Positions 52,963-60,687 of a stretch of 64,000 bases of DNA are shown here, one piece after another; positions within the stretch are counted from its first letter, which is position 1; every line of letters begins with the position of its first letter. Source of the DNA: Methylomagnum ishizawai (lineage in GTDB: Bacteria > Pseudomonadota > Gammaproteobacteria > Methylococcales > Methylococcaceae). A program made the translations under genes and the position numbers. The notes under the pieces were generated by a model. It saw nothing but the letters and a program-made list of their open reading frames with translations. It searched no databases and was not told where the DNA came from. The stretch spans positions 1,446,501-1,510,500 of the forward strand of contig NZ_AP019783.1 in NCBI RefSeq assembly GCF_019670005.1, in the 5' to 3' direction.

Positions 52963-53178
52963 ATGAATATGATCCGTGTCACCGGCCTGGCTGTGTTGCT
53001 CGGCCCCGTCGCGGGCTGCGGCCTCGACCACCTGGACCGCCTCGCCTACGGCACCGCCGCGGCGATCCAGCAACAAAATTGCCTGGACAGCCCCGTGGCC
53101 CGCAAGCAGGACTGCTTGCAAACCGAAACCTACGATCAATACCAGCGCCAACGCGGCGAAGCCGATCCGCCGGGTTGA
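52963..53178 (+). CDS. Small lipoprotein
   Basis: A 71-residue lipoprotein. MIRVTGLAVLLGPVAGC supplies the lipobox cysteine at residue 19. The short mature part has two additional cysteines (QQNCLDSPVARKQDCLQ) that could pair and a charged tail (YDQYQRQRGEADPPG). I do not recognise a family. Codon usage and the clear lipobox support it as real. It is between the divergent EcsC gene and the convergent R3H ATPase. Confidence 0.7.
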   Translation: MNMIRVTGLAVLLGPVAGCGLDHLDRLAYGTAAAIQQQNCLDSPVARKQDCLQTETYDQYQRQRGEADPPG

Positions 53179-53188
53179 GTCCGCAAGC

Positions 53189-54763
53189 TCATACCGGATA
53201 GATCACCAAGCGGCGTTCCGGCTCCACGCCGACGCTCTCGGCCACCAGGCCATGGCGGGTGACGATGCGGTGCTGGATACGCCGTAGCGTGGAAGGCCGG
53301 GGATCGAGTTCGGCCTTGACCCCGCCCGCCTTCACTTCCCGCACCGCCCGCTCGGTTTCCCGCACCATGTCGTCCACCTCGGCTTGGTCCTGCCCATGCG
53401 CGATGTTGAACAGGCTGGCCAGCAGCGAGCGGATCTGGGCCGTGGTGTTTTTCTTCACCCCATGCACGCCCACCCGCGAGCGGTCCACCAAGCGCGACAA
53501 CTTGGGATCGTCTTCCCGCGCCCTCAGCGTCAATACCAACTCGGCTTGGTCGGGGAATTTCACCGTGCGGGCCTGGAGCCGCAGGTCGCGGATCGCCCGG
53601 TCCACCGAGTCGCGGCTGAGGGCGTAGGCGTAGACGCGCACCGGCCTGTCGCCTTGGGCCGGGAAGGCGCGGGGTTCCGGTCCGGTGTCCGCGGGCCAGG
53701 GTTCGGCGGCGCTGTCCCCGTCTTCCTCGTCGGAATCGGATAGGAAGCGGCGCACGCCCCGCGCCGGGTGGCCGCGCAGCAGGTTATCCACGGCGCGGGC
53801 GGCGTCGGGATGGACGATGACTTCCCCACGGCTGACGATTTCGACCACGGCGTCGAAGGTGGGCGCGGCCTTGCGCTCGCTGATGGTCTTCTGGGTGCCG
53901 CGCAGCCGGGCCTCGTCGTCGCCCAGGATCACCGTCTGCACGCCGCCGACCAGGTCGCTCAGGGTGGGATTGCTCACCAGGTTGTCCAGGGTGTTGCCGT
54001 GGGCGGTACCGATCAATTGCACGCCGCGCTCGGCGATGGTGCGGGCGGCCATGGCCTCGCCCAGGGTGCCGATCTCGTCCACCACGATGACCTCGGGCAT
54101 ATGGTTCTCGACGGCCTCGATCATGACGGCGTGTTGGCGGTCGGGCGCGGCCACCATCATGCGCCGCGCCCCGCCCACCGCCGGATGGGGAATATCGCCA
54201 TCGCCCGCGATTTCGTTGGAGGTATCGACGATGACCACGCGCTTGCCGAAGTCGTCGGCCAAGACCCGCGCCACCTCGCGCAGCTTGGTGGTCTTGCCGA
54301 CGCCGGGGCGGCCCAGCAGCAGGGTGCTCTTGCCGCTCTCAATTAAATCGCGGATCAGATCGATGGTGCCGGACACCGCCCGCCCCACCCGCAGGGTCAG
54401 GCCGATGATATCGCCCCGGCGGTTGCGGATGGCCGAGACCCGGTGCAGGGTGCCCTCGATGCCGGCGCGGTTGTCGGCCCCGAATTCGCCGACGGCGCGG
54501 ACCACCGCGCCCAGGTCTTCGCGGTTGACCGGATGCCCGGACAAATCGATGGCGGCATGGACATAGCGGGCTTGGGGTGGACGGCCCAGGTCGAGGATGA
54601 TTTCCAACAATTCGGCGGGTTCTTGCCGGGCCAGGGCGGATTTAATGTGGCTCGGCAACAAGCGGGTCAGCAGGTGCAGGTCGTCGGTGGCGGAGTGGCT
54701 ATTCACGGGCGTGTTTCGGGTGGGGCGGGGGGTGTTTTGGCTTGTGGGCGGCGTGTGCATCAT
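53189..54763 (-). CDS. SpoIIIAA/Ycf45-like AAA ATPase with C-terminal R3H domain
   Basis: A 524-residue cytoplasmic ATPase of the PilT/SpoIIIAA-like secretion-ATPase superfamily. Walker A is LLLGRPGVGKTTKLREVARVLA, Walker B VIVVDEIGTLGEAMAARTIAERG, with GTAHGNTLDNLVSNPTL following (His box). Residues before it (ATDDLHLLTRLLPSHIKSAL) are typical. The C-terminal region has a domain rich in basic residues, RVGVHGVKKNTTAQIRSLLASLF, and then LDPRPSTLRRIQHRIVTRHGLVAESVGVEPERRLVIYPV, the R3H single-strand nucleic-acid-binding motif (RxxxH). Chloroplast Ycf45 has this architecture. Function is unknown but nucleic-acid-linked is likely. It is a single gene. Confidence 0.88.
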   Translation of the reverse strand: MMHTPPTSQNTPRPTRNTPVNSHSATDDLHLLTRLLPSHIKSALARQEPAELLEIILDLGRPPQARYVHAAIDLSGHPVNREDLGAVVRAVGEFGADNRAGIEGTLHRVSAIRNRRGDIIGLTLRVGRAVSGTIDLIRDLIESGKSTLLLGRPGVGKTTKLREVARVLADDFGKRVVIVDTSNEIAGDGDIPHPAVGGARRMMVAAPDRQHAVMIEAVENHMPEVIVVDEIGTLGEAMAARTIAERGVQLIGTAHGNTLDNLVSNPTLSDLVGGVQTVILGDDEARLRGTQKTISERKAAPTFDAVVEIVSRGEVIVHPDAARAVDNLLRGHPARGVRRFLSDSDEEDGDSAAEPWPADTGPEPRAFPAQGDRPVRVYAYALSRDSVDRAIRDLRLQARTVKFPDQAELVLTLRAREDDPKLSRLVDRSRVGVHGVKKNTTAQIRSLLASLFNIAHGQDQAEVDDMVRETERAVREVKAGGVKAELDPRPSTLRRIQHRIVTRHGLVAESVGVEPERRLVIYPV

Positions 54764-54876
54764 ACACCCTGGGCGGGTTGGGCCGAGGGCCGTTTATGGC
54801 TTGGATAGGCGGGATAAGCGGCGGTTCTGGGCTTGGCCCGGACCCGGCCCGCGGCTGAAAAAAACAACTTCAAGCG

Positions 54877-54905
54877 TTGACGGACTAATCCGACATCGGT
54901 ATTAT
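54877..54905 (+). promoter_or_regulatory. Sigma-70 promoter of the tRNA operon
   Basis: TTGACG (54877-54882) and TATTAT (54900-54905) are spaced by exactly 17 bases. The first bases after the -10 are GC-rich (TCGCGCTC), as in stringently controlled stable-RNA promoters. The first tRNA begins about 50 bases downstream. Confidence 0.88.
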
Positions 54906-54954
54906 TCGCGCTCTTGATGGTTCGCCTCGTGACCGACCTGAAAGAGTAATCGTC

Positions 54955-55031
54955 CGGGGTATAGCGCAGTCTGGTAGCGCGTCTGCTTTGGGAGCAGAAT
55001 GTCGGGGGTTCGAATCCCTCTACCCCGACCA
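54955..55031 (+). tRNA. tRNA-Pro (anticodon TGG)
   Basis: A 77-base gene with encoded CCA. The acceptor stem is CGGGGTA/TACCCCG. The D-loop region is AGCGCAGTCTGGTAGCGC, a tRNA-Pro form. The anticodon arm TCTGC-TTTGGGA-GCAGA gives TGG, and the T-arm is GGGGG-TTCGAAT-CCCTC. It is the first of four tRNAs in an operon. Confidence 0.97.
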
Positions 55032-55032
55032 A

Positions 55033-55109
55033 GCGCTTGTAGCTCAGCCGGATAGAGCATCGGCCTTCTAAGCCGAGGGTCGCAGGTTCGAGTCCTGCCA
55101 AGCGCGCCA
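55033..55109 (+). tRNA. tRNA-Arg (anticodon TCT)
   Basis: A 77-base gene with encoded CCA, one base after tRNA-Pro. Acceptor GCGCTTG/CAAGCGC with discriminator G. The anticodon arm TCGGC-CTTCTAA-GCCGA gives TCT for AGA codons. The T-arm GCAGG-TTCGAGT-CCTGC is canonical. Confidence 0.97.
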
Positions 55110-55125
55110 TCTACAGAGTTCCATG

Positions 55126-55201
55126 GTGGCTGTAGCTCAGTTGGTAGAGCCCCGGATTGTGATTCCGGTTGTCGTGGGTTCGAGCCCCATCAGTCACCCC
55201 A
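55126..55201 (+). tRNA. tRNA-His (anticodon GTG)
   Basis: A 76-base gene with CCA. Acceptor GTGGCTG/CAGTCAC with C73, and an extra G at 55125 pairs as the G-1 characteristic of tRNA-His. The anticodon arm CCGGA-TTGTGAT-TCCGG gives GTG. Sequence is close to the enterobacterial hisR. Confidence 0.97.
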
Positions 55202-55224
55202 CCCTTCCCAAGGGTAAAGTTTTC

Positions 55225-55300
55225 GGGTCGTTAGCTCAGCTGGTAGAGCAGTGGACTCTTAATCCATCGGTCCAAGGTTCGAATCCTTGACGGCCCACCA
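55225..55300 (+). tRNA. tRNA-Lys (anticodon CTT)
   Basis: A 76-base gene with CCA. Acceptor GGGTCGT/ACGGCCC. Anticodon arm GTGGA-CTCTTAA-TCCAT gives CTT for AAG codons. The T-arm CAAGG-TTCGAAT-CCTTG is canonical. It is the last gene of the tRNA operon. Confidence 0.96.
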
Positions 55301-55308
55301 ATAAAAAG

Positions 55309-55339
55309 AAAGCCTTACGAGAAATCGTAGGGCTTTTTT
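55309..55339 (+). terminator. Intrinsic terminator of the tRNA operon
   Basis: A 12-bp stem, AAAGCCTTACGA paired with TCGTAGGGCTTT through a single T-G wobble, has a GAAA tetraloop. A run of Ts follows immediately. It is a strong rho-independent terminator nine bases after the tRNA-Lys 3' end. Confidence 0.95.
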
Positions 55340-55340
55340 A

Positions 55341-55722
55341 TTGCCCCCGGTTTCACGTAACGTGAAACCCCACCTACTTGACGGCCCTGAGCTTCGGTGG
55401 TTTGTATTGTAGGTAAGCCCGATCTTTGGCACAAAGATGCAAGGTCTTTGGCCCCTACCCCACAATCCATCCCGCCCGGCGCGGAGGGCGACCGCCGGGC
55501 ATTCTGTGATTCCCTACGGCCTAGGCTGGCTACTAGAATGTCACTGTCCTTGGGGCGCGGCCAACCCGGCTTACACTTTGCCCCATGGACCCTGGTGGTT
55601 TGGACCGGGTGTTTCCGTGCCGCCCGACCCAGGATGGGGCCGATCCGGCCAAGCCGCCCATGATTTCCCAAAACGGTAGTAAAAAAACAGTTCGATTTCC
55701 TAATTTTTGGAGAAAACAGCAC
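55341..55722. other. 382-base gap between tRNA operon and lipoprotein run
   Basis: Besides the 21-bp palindrome at 55349-55369 I see no gene, integrase fragment or repeat. The last ~50 bases are A/T-rich (AAAAAAACAGTTCG, CCTAATTTTTGG) and likely contain the promoter and ribosome-binding site of the DUF3313-type gene. Confidence 0.55.
55349..55369. repeat. Perfect 21-bp palindrome just after the tRNA operon
   Basis: GGTTTCACGT and ACGTGAAACC flank a single A. The symmetry suggests a dimeric DNA-binding protein site. There is no gene starting directly beside it; the next gene starts at 55723. Its place beside a tRNA 3' end could also mark an old integration scar. Confidence 0.65.
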
Positions 55723-56436
55723 ATGACCCACGCACCGAATGGCACCTGTTCCCGCGCCGCCGCGCCTCTGCTGGTACTGGGCTTGTTGGCCCTGAGCGCT
55801 TGCTCCACGGTCCAGCAGGCCAAGCTCAAAGAGGATGGCCTGGCCTGCGGCTTCCTGGGCAGCGTCTGCACCAAGCTCACCCCCGGCGGCAAGGACCAAG
55901 CGTCGCTGCGCTATATCAATCCGACGGCGAAATGGACCCAGTACAACAAGATCATGGTCGCGCCCGTGAGCCTGTGGGGTGGCGATATCACCAAGGTGTC
56001 CGGGTCCGACCAGCAGATGTTGGTGGATTTCTTCCATCAGCAACTGGTGCAGGAATTGGGCAAGAAACTCCAGGTGGTCGATAAGCCGGGGCCGGGCGTG
56101 TTGAAGCTGGACGTGGCCCTGTCCGACGCCGAGGCCGCGACCCCAGGGCTCCGCAGCGTGTCTATGATCATCCCGCAGGCGCATATGATCAGTAACCTCA
56201 AGTATTTGGCGACCGGCTCCTTTCCCTTCGTGGGCGGGGCGCAGGGCGGGGCCAAGCTGAGCGACGCCCAGTCCGGCGAAGTGCTGGGCGCGTGGGTGGA
56301 CCGCCAGATCGGCGGCGGCAATTTCACCACCGGCTTCCAATGGCAATGGGGCGACGCCGAGAACGCCATCACCGAATGGTCGAAAAAAATGGCGGAGAAA
56401 CTGACGGCCTGGACCTCGGGCACGGCCACGCCGTAA
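55723..56436 (+). CDS. DUF3313-type lipoprotein
   Basis: A 237-residue lipoprotein. PLLVLGLLALSACS is the lipobox signal. The mature part, YINPTAKWTQYNKIMVAPVSLWGGDITKVSGSDQQMLVDFFHQQLVQELGKKLQVVDKPGPGVLKLDVALSDAEAATPGLRSVSMIIP, matches the DUF3313 pattern (KvmvdPV.f..g....s......l...f...l...l). The start at 55723 is set by GGAGA about 10 bases upstream; the frame is open further upstream without signal. Function unknown, possibly envelope assembly. It begins a run of co-directional exported proteins. Confidence 0.88.
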   Translation: MTHAPNGTCSRAAAPLLVLGLLALSACSTVQQAKLKEDGLACGFLGSVCTKLTPGGKDQASLRYINPTAKWTQYNKIMVAPVSLWGGDITKVSGSDQQMLVDFFHQQLVQELGKKLQVVDKPGPGVLKLDVALSDAEAATPGLRSVSMIIPQAHMISNLKYLATGSFPFVGGAQGGAKLSDAQSGEVLGAWVDRQIGGGNFTTGFQWQWGDAENAITEWSKKMAEKLTAWTSGTATP

Positions 56437-56512
56437 TTCCCCTTTCCCCGGCGTTTGGGTCCGGCTAGGCTAGGCCGGGCCCAGGTACCGTTTACCCTTT
56501 GGGAGCATCATC

Positions 56513-56899
56513 ATGGAAAACACCGAACGGATCGGGGCACGGCGGGCCGGGCGCTTCCCGGCGTGGTTGGCGCTGGCGGGCCTGGGCTTGGCGCTGGCCG
56601 GTTGCGTCACCGACACCGAGTTCCTGGCGCAGAATTCCTCGGCGGCCCTGAGCGCCGCCGAGGCGCGGGGCGGTTTCGAGTTGGGGTGCGACGGCGTCCA
56701 GTCCAGGGTGCTGAGCCAGAAGGTCGTCCAGGGTGTCCAGGGCGGCTATGGTTGGCGCGGCGCGGGGGCTTGGGCCGGGCCTTGGACCGAATATACCGTC
56801 GGCGTCAGCGGTTGCGGCAAGCGGGCCGTGTATATGGTCGTGTGCCGCGACGAGAGCGCCTGCAACGCCTTTTCGCAGACGGCCCGGGTGATCGATTAG
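56513..56899 (+). CDS. Lipoprotein of unknown function
   Basis: A 128-residue lipoprotein with signal WLALAGLGLALAGC and lipobox Cys at about residue 31. The mature part has further Cys residues (LGCDG, SGCGKR, VVCRDESAC) giving possible disulfides, and a YTVGVSGCGKRAVYMVVC segment. That C-x-K-R-A-x-Y-x-V-x-C pattern recurs in several uncharacterised small lipoproteins. No enzyme motif is seen. It lies 76 bases after the DUF3313 gene. Confidence 0.78.
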   Translation: MENTERIGARRAGRFPAWLALAGLGLALAGCVTDTEFLAQNSSAALSAAEARGGFELGCDGVQSRVLSQKVVQGVQGGYGWRGAGAWAGPWTEYTVGVSGCGKRAVYMVVCRDESACNAFSQTARVID

Positions 56900-56963
56900 C
56901 CCGGCCGGCGGGGCGGCGGTTTCCGCGCCCCGGTCATCATTTTTTCCTAGGAGGCAAGCCAAT

Positions 56964-57848
56964 ATGAGCGGATATAGATACGGCCTGGTCTTGGGCTTGG
57001 CGGCGGCGACCCTGTCCGCCCCGGCGGGGGCGTGGGTGGGCTACCACGGCGGCGGCGAGGGCGCGGCGGTGGGGGAGCGGGGCGCGGCGAGCTGGAACCA
57101 TGGCTCGGGGCAGGCGGAAGGGCGCTACGGCGGTTCGGCCTCCTGGAACCAGGGCTCCGGCAGCGCGACCGGTGCCTATGGCGGCAGCGCCTCCTGGGAC
57201 CGCGGCGAAGGCGGCACGGCGACCACGGCGCGGGGTGGCTCTGCGTCCTGGAGCGGCCACGATTCCGGCAGCGTCAACACGGCGCAGGGCGGTTCGGCCT
57301 CCTGGAACCAGGGCACCGGCAGCGCCGAAAACCGCTATGGCGGTTCGGCCTCCTGGAACCACAACACCGCCACCGCCACCACGGCCTATGGCAATTCGGC
57401 GACCTGGAACCGGGGCTATCCGCCGCCGCCGCCGCCGGCCTACCATCCGCCGGAAACCGCCTATTACCACTCGACCACGGTCTACGCCGCGCCGCCGCCC
57501 CCGGCGTATTACCATCCGCCGGTGGCGGTCTATGGCGGTGGGGGGTGTTGCTACGGTTGCTGCAACTCCAATGGCGAGGCGGTGGCGGCGGGCGTCGCCG
57601 GACTGGCGGTCGGGGCCATGGTGGGCGCGGCGGCGACCAAGTCGTCGCAGCAAGCCTCCACCAACACCACCGTGGTGGTGCAGCAATCGGCGGAACCCAT
57701 GCCGGTCGGCACCCGCGTGACCAGCCTGCCCGGCGGTTGCGTCAACACCATGGTGGGCAGCGCCGAGTACTACCATTGCGGCGCGACCTGGTATAAGCCT
57801 TATTTCGGCGGCTCCGGCGTCTACTATCAAGTGGTCATGGCCCCTTGA
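56964..57848 (+). CDS. Exported GGSASWN-repeat protein with glycine-rich C-terminus
   Basis: A 294-residue secreted protein. The signal peptide is YGLVLGLAAATLSAPAGA. It then has seven or more repeats of ~18-20 residues based on GGSASWN-(Q/H)G(S/T)GSA-(T/E) between about residues 40 and 150. A proline/tyrosine-rich stretch (YPPPPPPAYHPPETAYYHSTTVYAAPPPPAYYHPP) follows. A hydrophobic glycine zipper (AVAAGVAGLAVGAMVGAAA), part of a GG/CC-containing area (GGGGCCYGCCNSNG), comes next. The C-terminal SLPGGCVNTMVGSAEYYHCGATWYKPYF resembles the end domain of several small exported proteins. The structure suggests a surface or outer-membrane protein. Confidence 0.8.
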   Translation: MSGYRYGLVLGLAAATLSAPAGAWVGYHGGGEGAAVGERGAASWNHGSGQAEGRYGGSASWNQGSGSATGAYGGSASWDRGEGGTATTARGGSASWSGHDSGSVNTAQGGSASWNQGTGSAENRYGGSASWNHNTATATTAYGNSATWNRGYPPPPPPAYHPPETAYYHSTTVYAAPPPPAYYHPPVAVYGGGGCCYGCCNSNGEAVAAGVAGLAVGAMVGAAATKSSQQASTNTTVVVQQSAEPMPVGTRVTSLPGGCVNTMVGSAEYYHCGATWYKPYFGGSGVYYQVVMAP

Positions 57849-57891
57849 ACCGCCCAATCCGAATGACAACACCACTCATGGAGGATCGATC

Positions 57892-58758
57892 ATGCGAGAA
57901 CACCACACCCGCCGCGCCTTATTCCTGTCCGGCTTCCTGGCGCTGACCCTGTTCGGTTGCGCCCACGGCCCCAAGCCACCCGCCGCCCCGGCGCAGCCAT
58001 CCCCGGCCTCCGCCGCGCCGCCCGCGTCTGCCACGGGCGAAAACCGGCCCGCCCCGGTGATAGAGCAACGGGCCTTGGACCTACTCAAGCAAATGAGCCA
58101 AACCCTGGCTTCCACCAAGTCCTATACCTATAGCTCGCGCAGCACCATGGAGGTGCCGGGCAAGACCGGGCAATACCTGACCTTCTTCTCCCGCGCCGAC
58201 GTGGCCCTGGAGCGCCCCGACAAACTGCGGGCCAAGGTCGGCGGCGATATCCCCAGCTTCCAGATCGTCTACGACGGCAAGCAGGTCGCGGCCTACGACC
58301 CCGACAAGAACCTCTACGCCACCGCGCCCGCGCCCGCCACCCTCGACGACACCCTGAAAATGCTGATGGACCAATCCGGCGTTTATTTCCCCTCGTCCGA
58401 TGTGATGGTCAGCGATCCCTACGCCACGATGACCCAAGGCTTGCAAAGCGCCTTCGTGGTCGGCACCAGCACGGTGGATGGGCTGCCCTGCCAGCATCTG
58501 GCCTTCATGGCGCCGGGCATCCACTGGGAAATCTGGATCGAGACCGGGAAACACCCCTTGCCCCTGCGCTTGGCGGCGACCTACACCGACGCGGCCAATT
58601 TCCCGAGGTTCCAGGTCGAGTTCGCGGATTGGAATTTGAAGCCCAGGCTGGCCCCCGGCGCGTTCGCTTTCAAACCCCCGGCGGGTGCCAAGCGGATCGA
58701 ATTCGCCAGCGAGAAGGGCGCGATCCTCAAGCAACTGGAAGGCGGTCCCCAACCCTGA
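57892..58758 (+). CDS. DUF2092-type lipoprotein
   Basis: A 288-residue lipoprotein (FLALTLFGC lipobox). A proline/alanine linker follows, then a LolA/LolB-like half-barrel of the DUF2092 type: ALDLLKQMSQTLASTKSYTYSSRSTMEVPGKTGQYLTFFSRADVALERPDKLRAKVGGDIPSFQIVYDGKQVAAYDPDKNLYATAPAP and IHWEIWIETGKHPLPLRLAATY. Such proteins are found beside small glycine-zipper proteins like the next gene. It probably binds a hydrophobic ligand in the periplasm or outer membrane. Function is unproven. Confidence 0.87.
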   Translation: MREHHTRRALFLSGFLALTLFGCAHGPKPPAAPAQPSPASAAPPASATGENRPAPVIEQRALDLLKQMSQTLASTKSYTYSSRSTMEVPGKTGQYLTFFSRADVALERPDKLRAKVGGDIPSFQIVYDGKQVAAYDPDKNLYATAPAPATLDDTLKMLMDQSGVYFPSSDVMVSDPYATMTQGLQSAFVVGTSTVDGLPCQHLAFMAPGIHWEIWIETGKHPLPLRLAATYTDAANFPRFQVEFADWNLKPRLAPGAFAFKPPAGAKRIEFASEKGAILKQLEGGPQP

Positions 58759-58850
58759 GCCGGCGGGCATCCCAGGGCATGGGCCGGGCGGGCAGGCCGC
58801 GCCCGGCCCATCTTGTTTCCAAACCAAAACCATCGAGAGGAGGAATTTCC

Positions 58851-59330
58851 ATGGCGAATCTCTTAGTCATCCCGGTCCGGCGCATCCTGGCTTGGTTGGC
58901 CCTTGGCTCCATGGCCGCGGCGGTCCAGGCCGATCCCATCGTCTACCCGGCCAAGGGCCAGAGCGCCGCGCAGACCGCCGCCGACAAATCCGAATGCCAA
59001 GGCTGGGCCACCCAACAGACCGGCGTCAATCCCGCCGCCACGGCGCAAGCCCCGGCCCAGGCCCAAAGCCCGCAGGGCGGCTTGCTGCGGGGCGGGGCCA
59101 AGGGCGCGGCGGCGGGGGCCGCCATCGGGGCCATCGCGGGCGACGCCGGCAAGGGCGCGGCCATCGGCGCGGTGGCGGGCGGCATGGGCGGGGCCATGCG
59201 CCGCCACGGCCAGCAGCAACAGCAACAACAAGCCCAGGCCCAGCAGGCCCAGGCCCAATCCCAGGCCATGGCCAATTTCAACCGGGCCTATAGCGCCTGC
59301 TTGAAAGGGCGCGGATACTCGGTCGAATAG
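58851..59330 (+). CDS. Glycine-zipper exported protein
   Basis: A 159-residue exported protein. Signal: RILAWLALGSMAAAVQA. The centre, GGLLRGGAKGAAAGAAIGAIAGDAGKGAAIGAVAGGMGGAMRRHG, is a glycine zipper that can insert into or span a membrane. It is followed by a Gln-rich stretch (HGQQQQQQQAQAQQAQAQSQ) and NFNRAYSACLKGRGYSVE, the typical C-terminus of this family. A second Cys in SECQGWA could pair with that in SACLKG. The start at 58851 is fixed by GAGGAGG eight bases upstream. It probably partners the DUF2092 lipoprotein. Confidence 0.82.
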   Translation: MANLLVIPVRRILAWLALGSMAAAVQADPIVYPAKGQSAAQTAADKSECQGWATQQTGVNPAATAQAPAQAQSPQGGLLRGGAKGAAAGAAIGAIAGDAGKGAAIGAVAGGMGGAMRRHGQQQQQQQAQAQQAQAQSQAMANFNRAYSACLKGRGYSVE

Positions 59331-59455
59331 CGGCGTTCGCTCCCGGCACCGGGCCACCCGGCCCGGCTGTCCAGTCCCCGCGAAGCCGTCCCGTCTTGCC
59401 TTCCCAATCTCAACCGGCTTTTCCAACTCCCTTTAAAAACTCCCGGAGAACCATC

Positions 59456-60598
59456 ATGGGCGAATCCAAAGAAGCGATACACGGCGGCGCGGAACCAGCG
59501 GCCAAAGGTATTTCCCTGCAAATGTGGCTATTGTTGGCGATCCCCATCGCCCTGGTGTTGCGCTGGACCGACGCCAGCCCGATCCTGGTGTTCCTGGTAT
59601 CCCTGGTCGCGATCTACCCGCTGGCCGAGATCATGGCCGAGGCCACCGAAGCCCTCGCCGTCACCCTGGGTCCGACCGTCGGCGGTCTGTTGAACGCTTC
59701 GCTCAACAACGCCCCGGAAATCATCATCGCCATGTTCGCCCTCAAGAACGGGCTGGGCGATGTGGTGAAGGCTTCGATCACGGGTTCGATCCTGGTGGAA
59801 CTGTTGTTCGGGCTGGGGCTGGCCATGATGCTGGGCGGGCTGAAACACGGCACCCAGCGCTTCGACGAGGAGGCCATCCAGATCAACGCCGGCTTGCTGA
59901 CCCTGTGCAGCTTCGGTCTGGTGATTCCCGCCGTGTTCCATTTGTCCTCGCCCAAGGCCGAGGAGGAATTGAGCTGGGAGATTTCCTCCATCCTGTTGCT
60001 GATCTACGCCGTCAACCTGGGGGCGACCCTGCTGTTCAAGAAGAAGGACGAGGAACCGGCCGGCGCGGTGGCCCAGACCGTGCCGGAGGAAAACGGCGAA
60101 GCCGCGCCGGAATGGTCGCAGGGCAAGGCCACCGCCATCCTGGTCGCCGCCACCCTGGTCCTGGCGGTGATGAGCGAGGTGGTGACCGACGCCCTGGAAC
60201 CCACCAGCAAGCAACTCGGGCTGTCCGATGTGTTCAGCGGCATCATCCTGCTGGCCGGGGCGGGCGGCATCGGCGAGATCATCAGCGCCACCCGCTTCGC
60301 CCGCAGCAACAAGATGGACCTCGCCATCGAGGCTTCGGTGGGTTCGAGCATCCAGATGATCCTGCTGGCGGTGCCGTTGTTGGTGTTCGCCGCGCCCTTG
60401 CTGGGGACGGAGATGAACCTGTTGTTCACGCCGTTCGAGATCGTTTCCATCGTGCTGACCACGGTGGTGATCCGCAATATCGTCACCGACGGACGCTCGA
60501 CCTGGATGGAAGGGCTGATGTTGCTGGCGGTCTATATCATGCTGGGCATCGGGTTTTATTATTTGCCCGCCGATGCCAGCGCCGGCGGTTTGGGCTGA
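59456..60598 (+). CDS. Ca2+/H+ antiporter (CaCA family)
   Basis: A 380-residue polytopic membrane protein with eleven or so hydrophobic segments. The two alpha repeats, GPTVGGLLNASLNNAPEIIIAMFALKNGLGDVVKASITGSIL and AGAGGIGEIISATRFARSNKMDLAIEASVGSSIQMILL, are those of the CaCA superfamily, with the Glu of each (PEIII and GEIIS) at the cation site. A central acidic, poorly conserved loop (KKKDEEPAGAVAQTVPEENGEAAPEWSQGK) separates the halves. It exports calcium in exchange for protons at the cytoplasmic membrane. A strong terminator follows. Confidence 0.93.
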   Translation: MGESKEAIHGGAEPAAKGISLQMWLLLAIPIALVLRWTDASPILVFLVSLVAIYPLAEIMAEATEALAVTLGPTVGGLLNASLNNAPEIIIAMFALKNGLGDVVKASITGSILVELLFGLGLAMMLGGLKHGTQRFDEEAIQINAGLLTLCSFGLVIPAVFHLSSPKAEEELSWEISSILLLIYAVNLGATLLFKKKDEEPAGAVAQTVPEENGEAAPEWSQGKATAILVAATLVLAVMSEVVTDALEPTSKQLGLSDVFSGIILLAGAGGIGEIISATRFARSNKMDLAIEASVGSSIQMILLAVPLLVFAAPLLGTEMNLLFTPFEIVSIVLTTVVIRNIVTDGRSTWMEGLMLLAVYIMLGIGFYYLPADASAGGLG

Positions 60599-60627
60599 TC
60601 CACGGCACGGACCCGCTGCCCACACAC

Positions 60628-60663
60628 AAAAAAGCCGGACGGAAATCCCCGCCCGGCTTTTTC
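60628..60663 (+). terminator. Intrinsic terminator after the Ca2+/H+ antiporter
   Basis: The stem AAAAAAGCCGG pairs with CCGGCTTTTT across a short GC loop (60640-60651). It ends in a T-run, and the A-run in front makes it able to work on both strands. It serves the antiporter and perhaps the convergent desaturase-linked gene at 60688. Confidence 0.88.
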
Positions 60664-60687
60664 TTGGCCCAGGTTCCGGGGCCGGAC

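Noticed and set aside
55033-55300. Prophage or island integration at the tRNA operon
   Set aside because: No integrase gene or duplicated tRNA 3' end is visible downstream; the nearby palindrome alone is not enough.
57100-57430. CRISPR-like array, because of regular repeats in the DNA
   Set aside because: The periodicity comes from GGSASWN protein repeats in a coding frame; unit lengths and spacers are not those of CRISPR.
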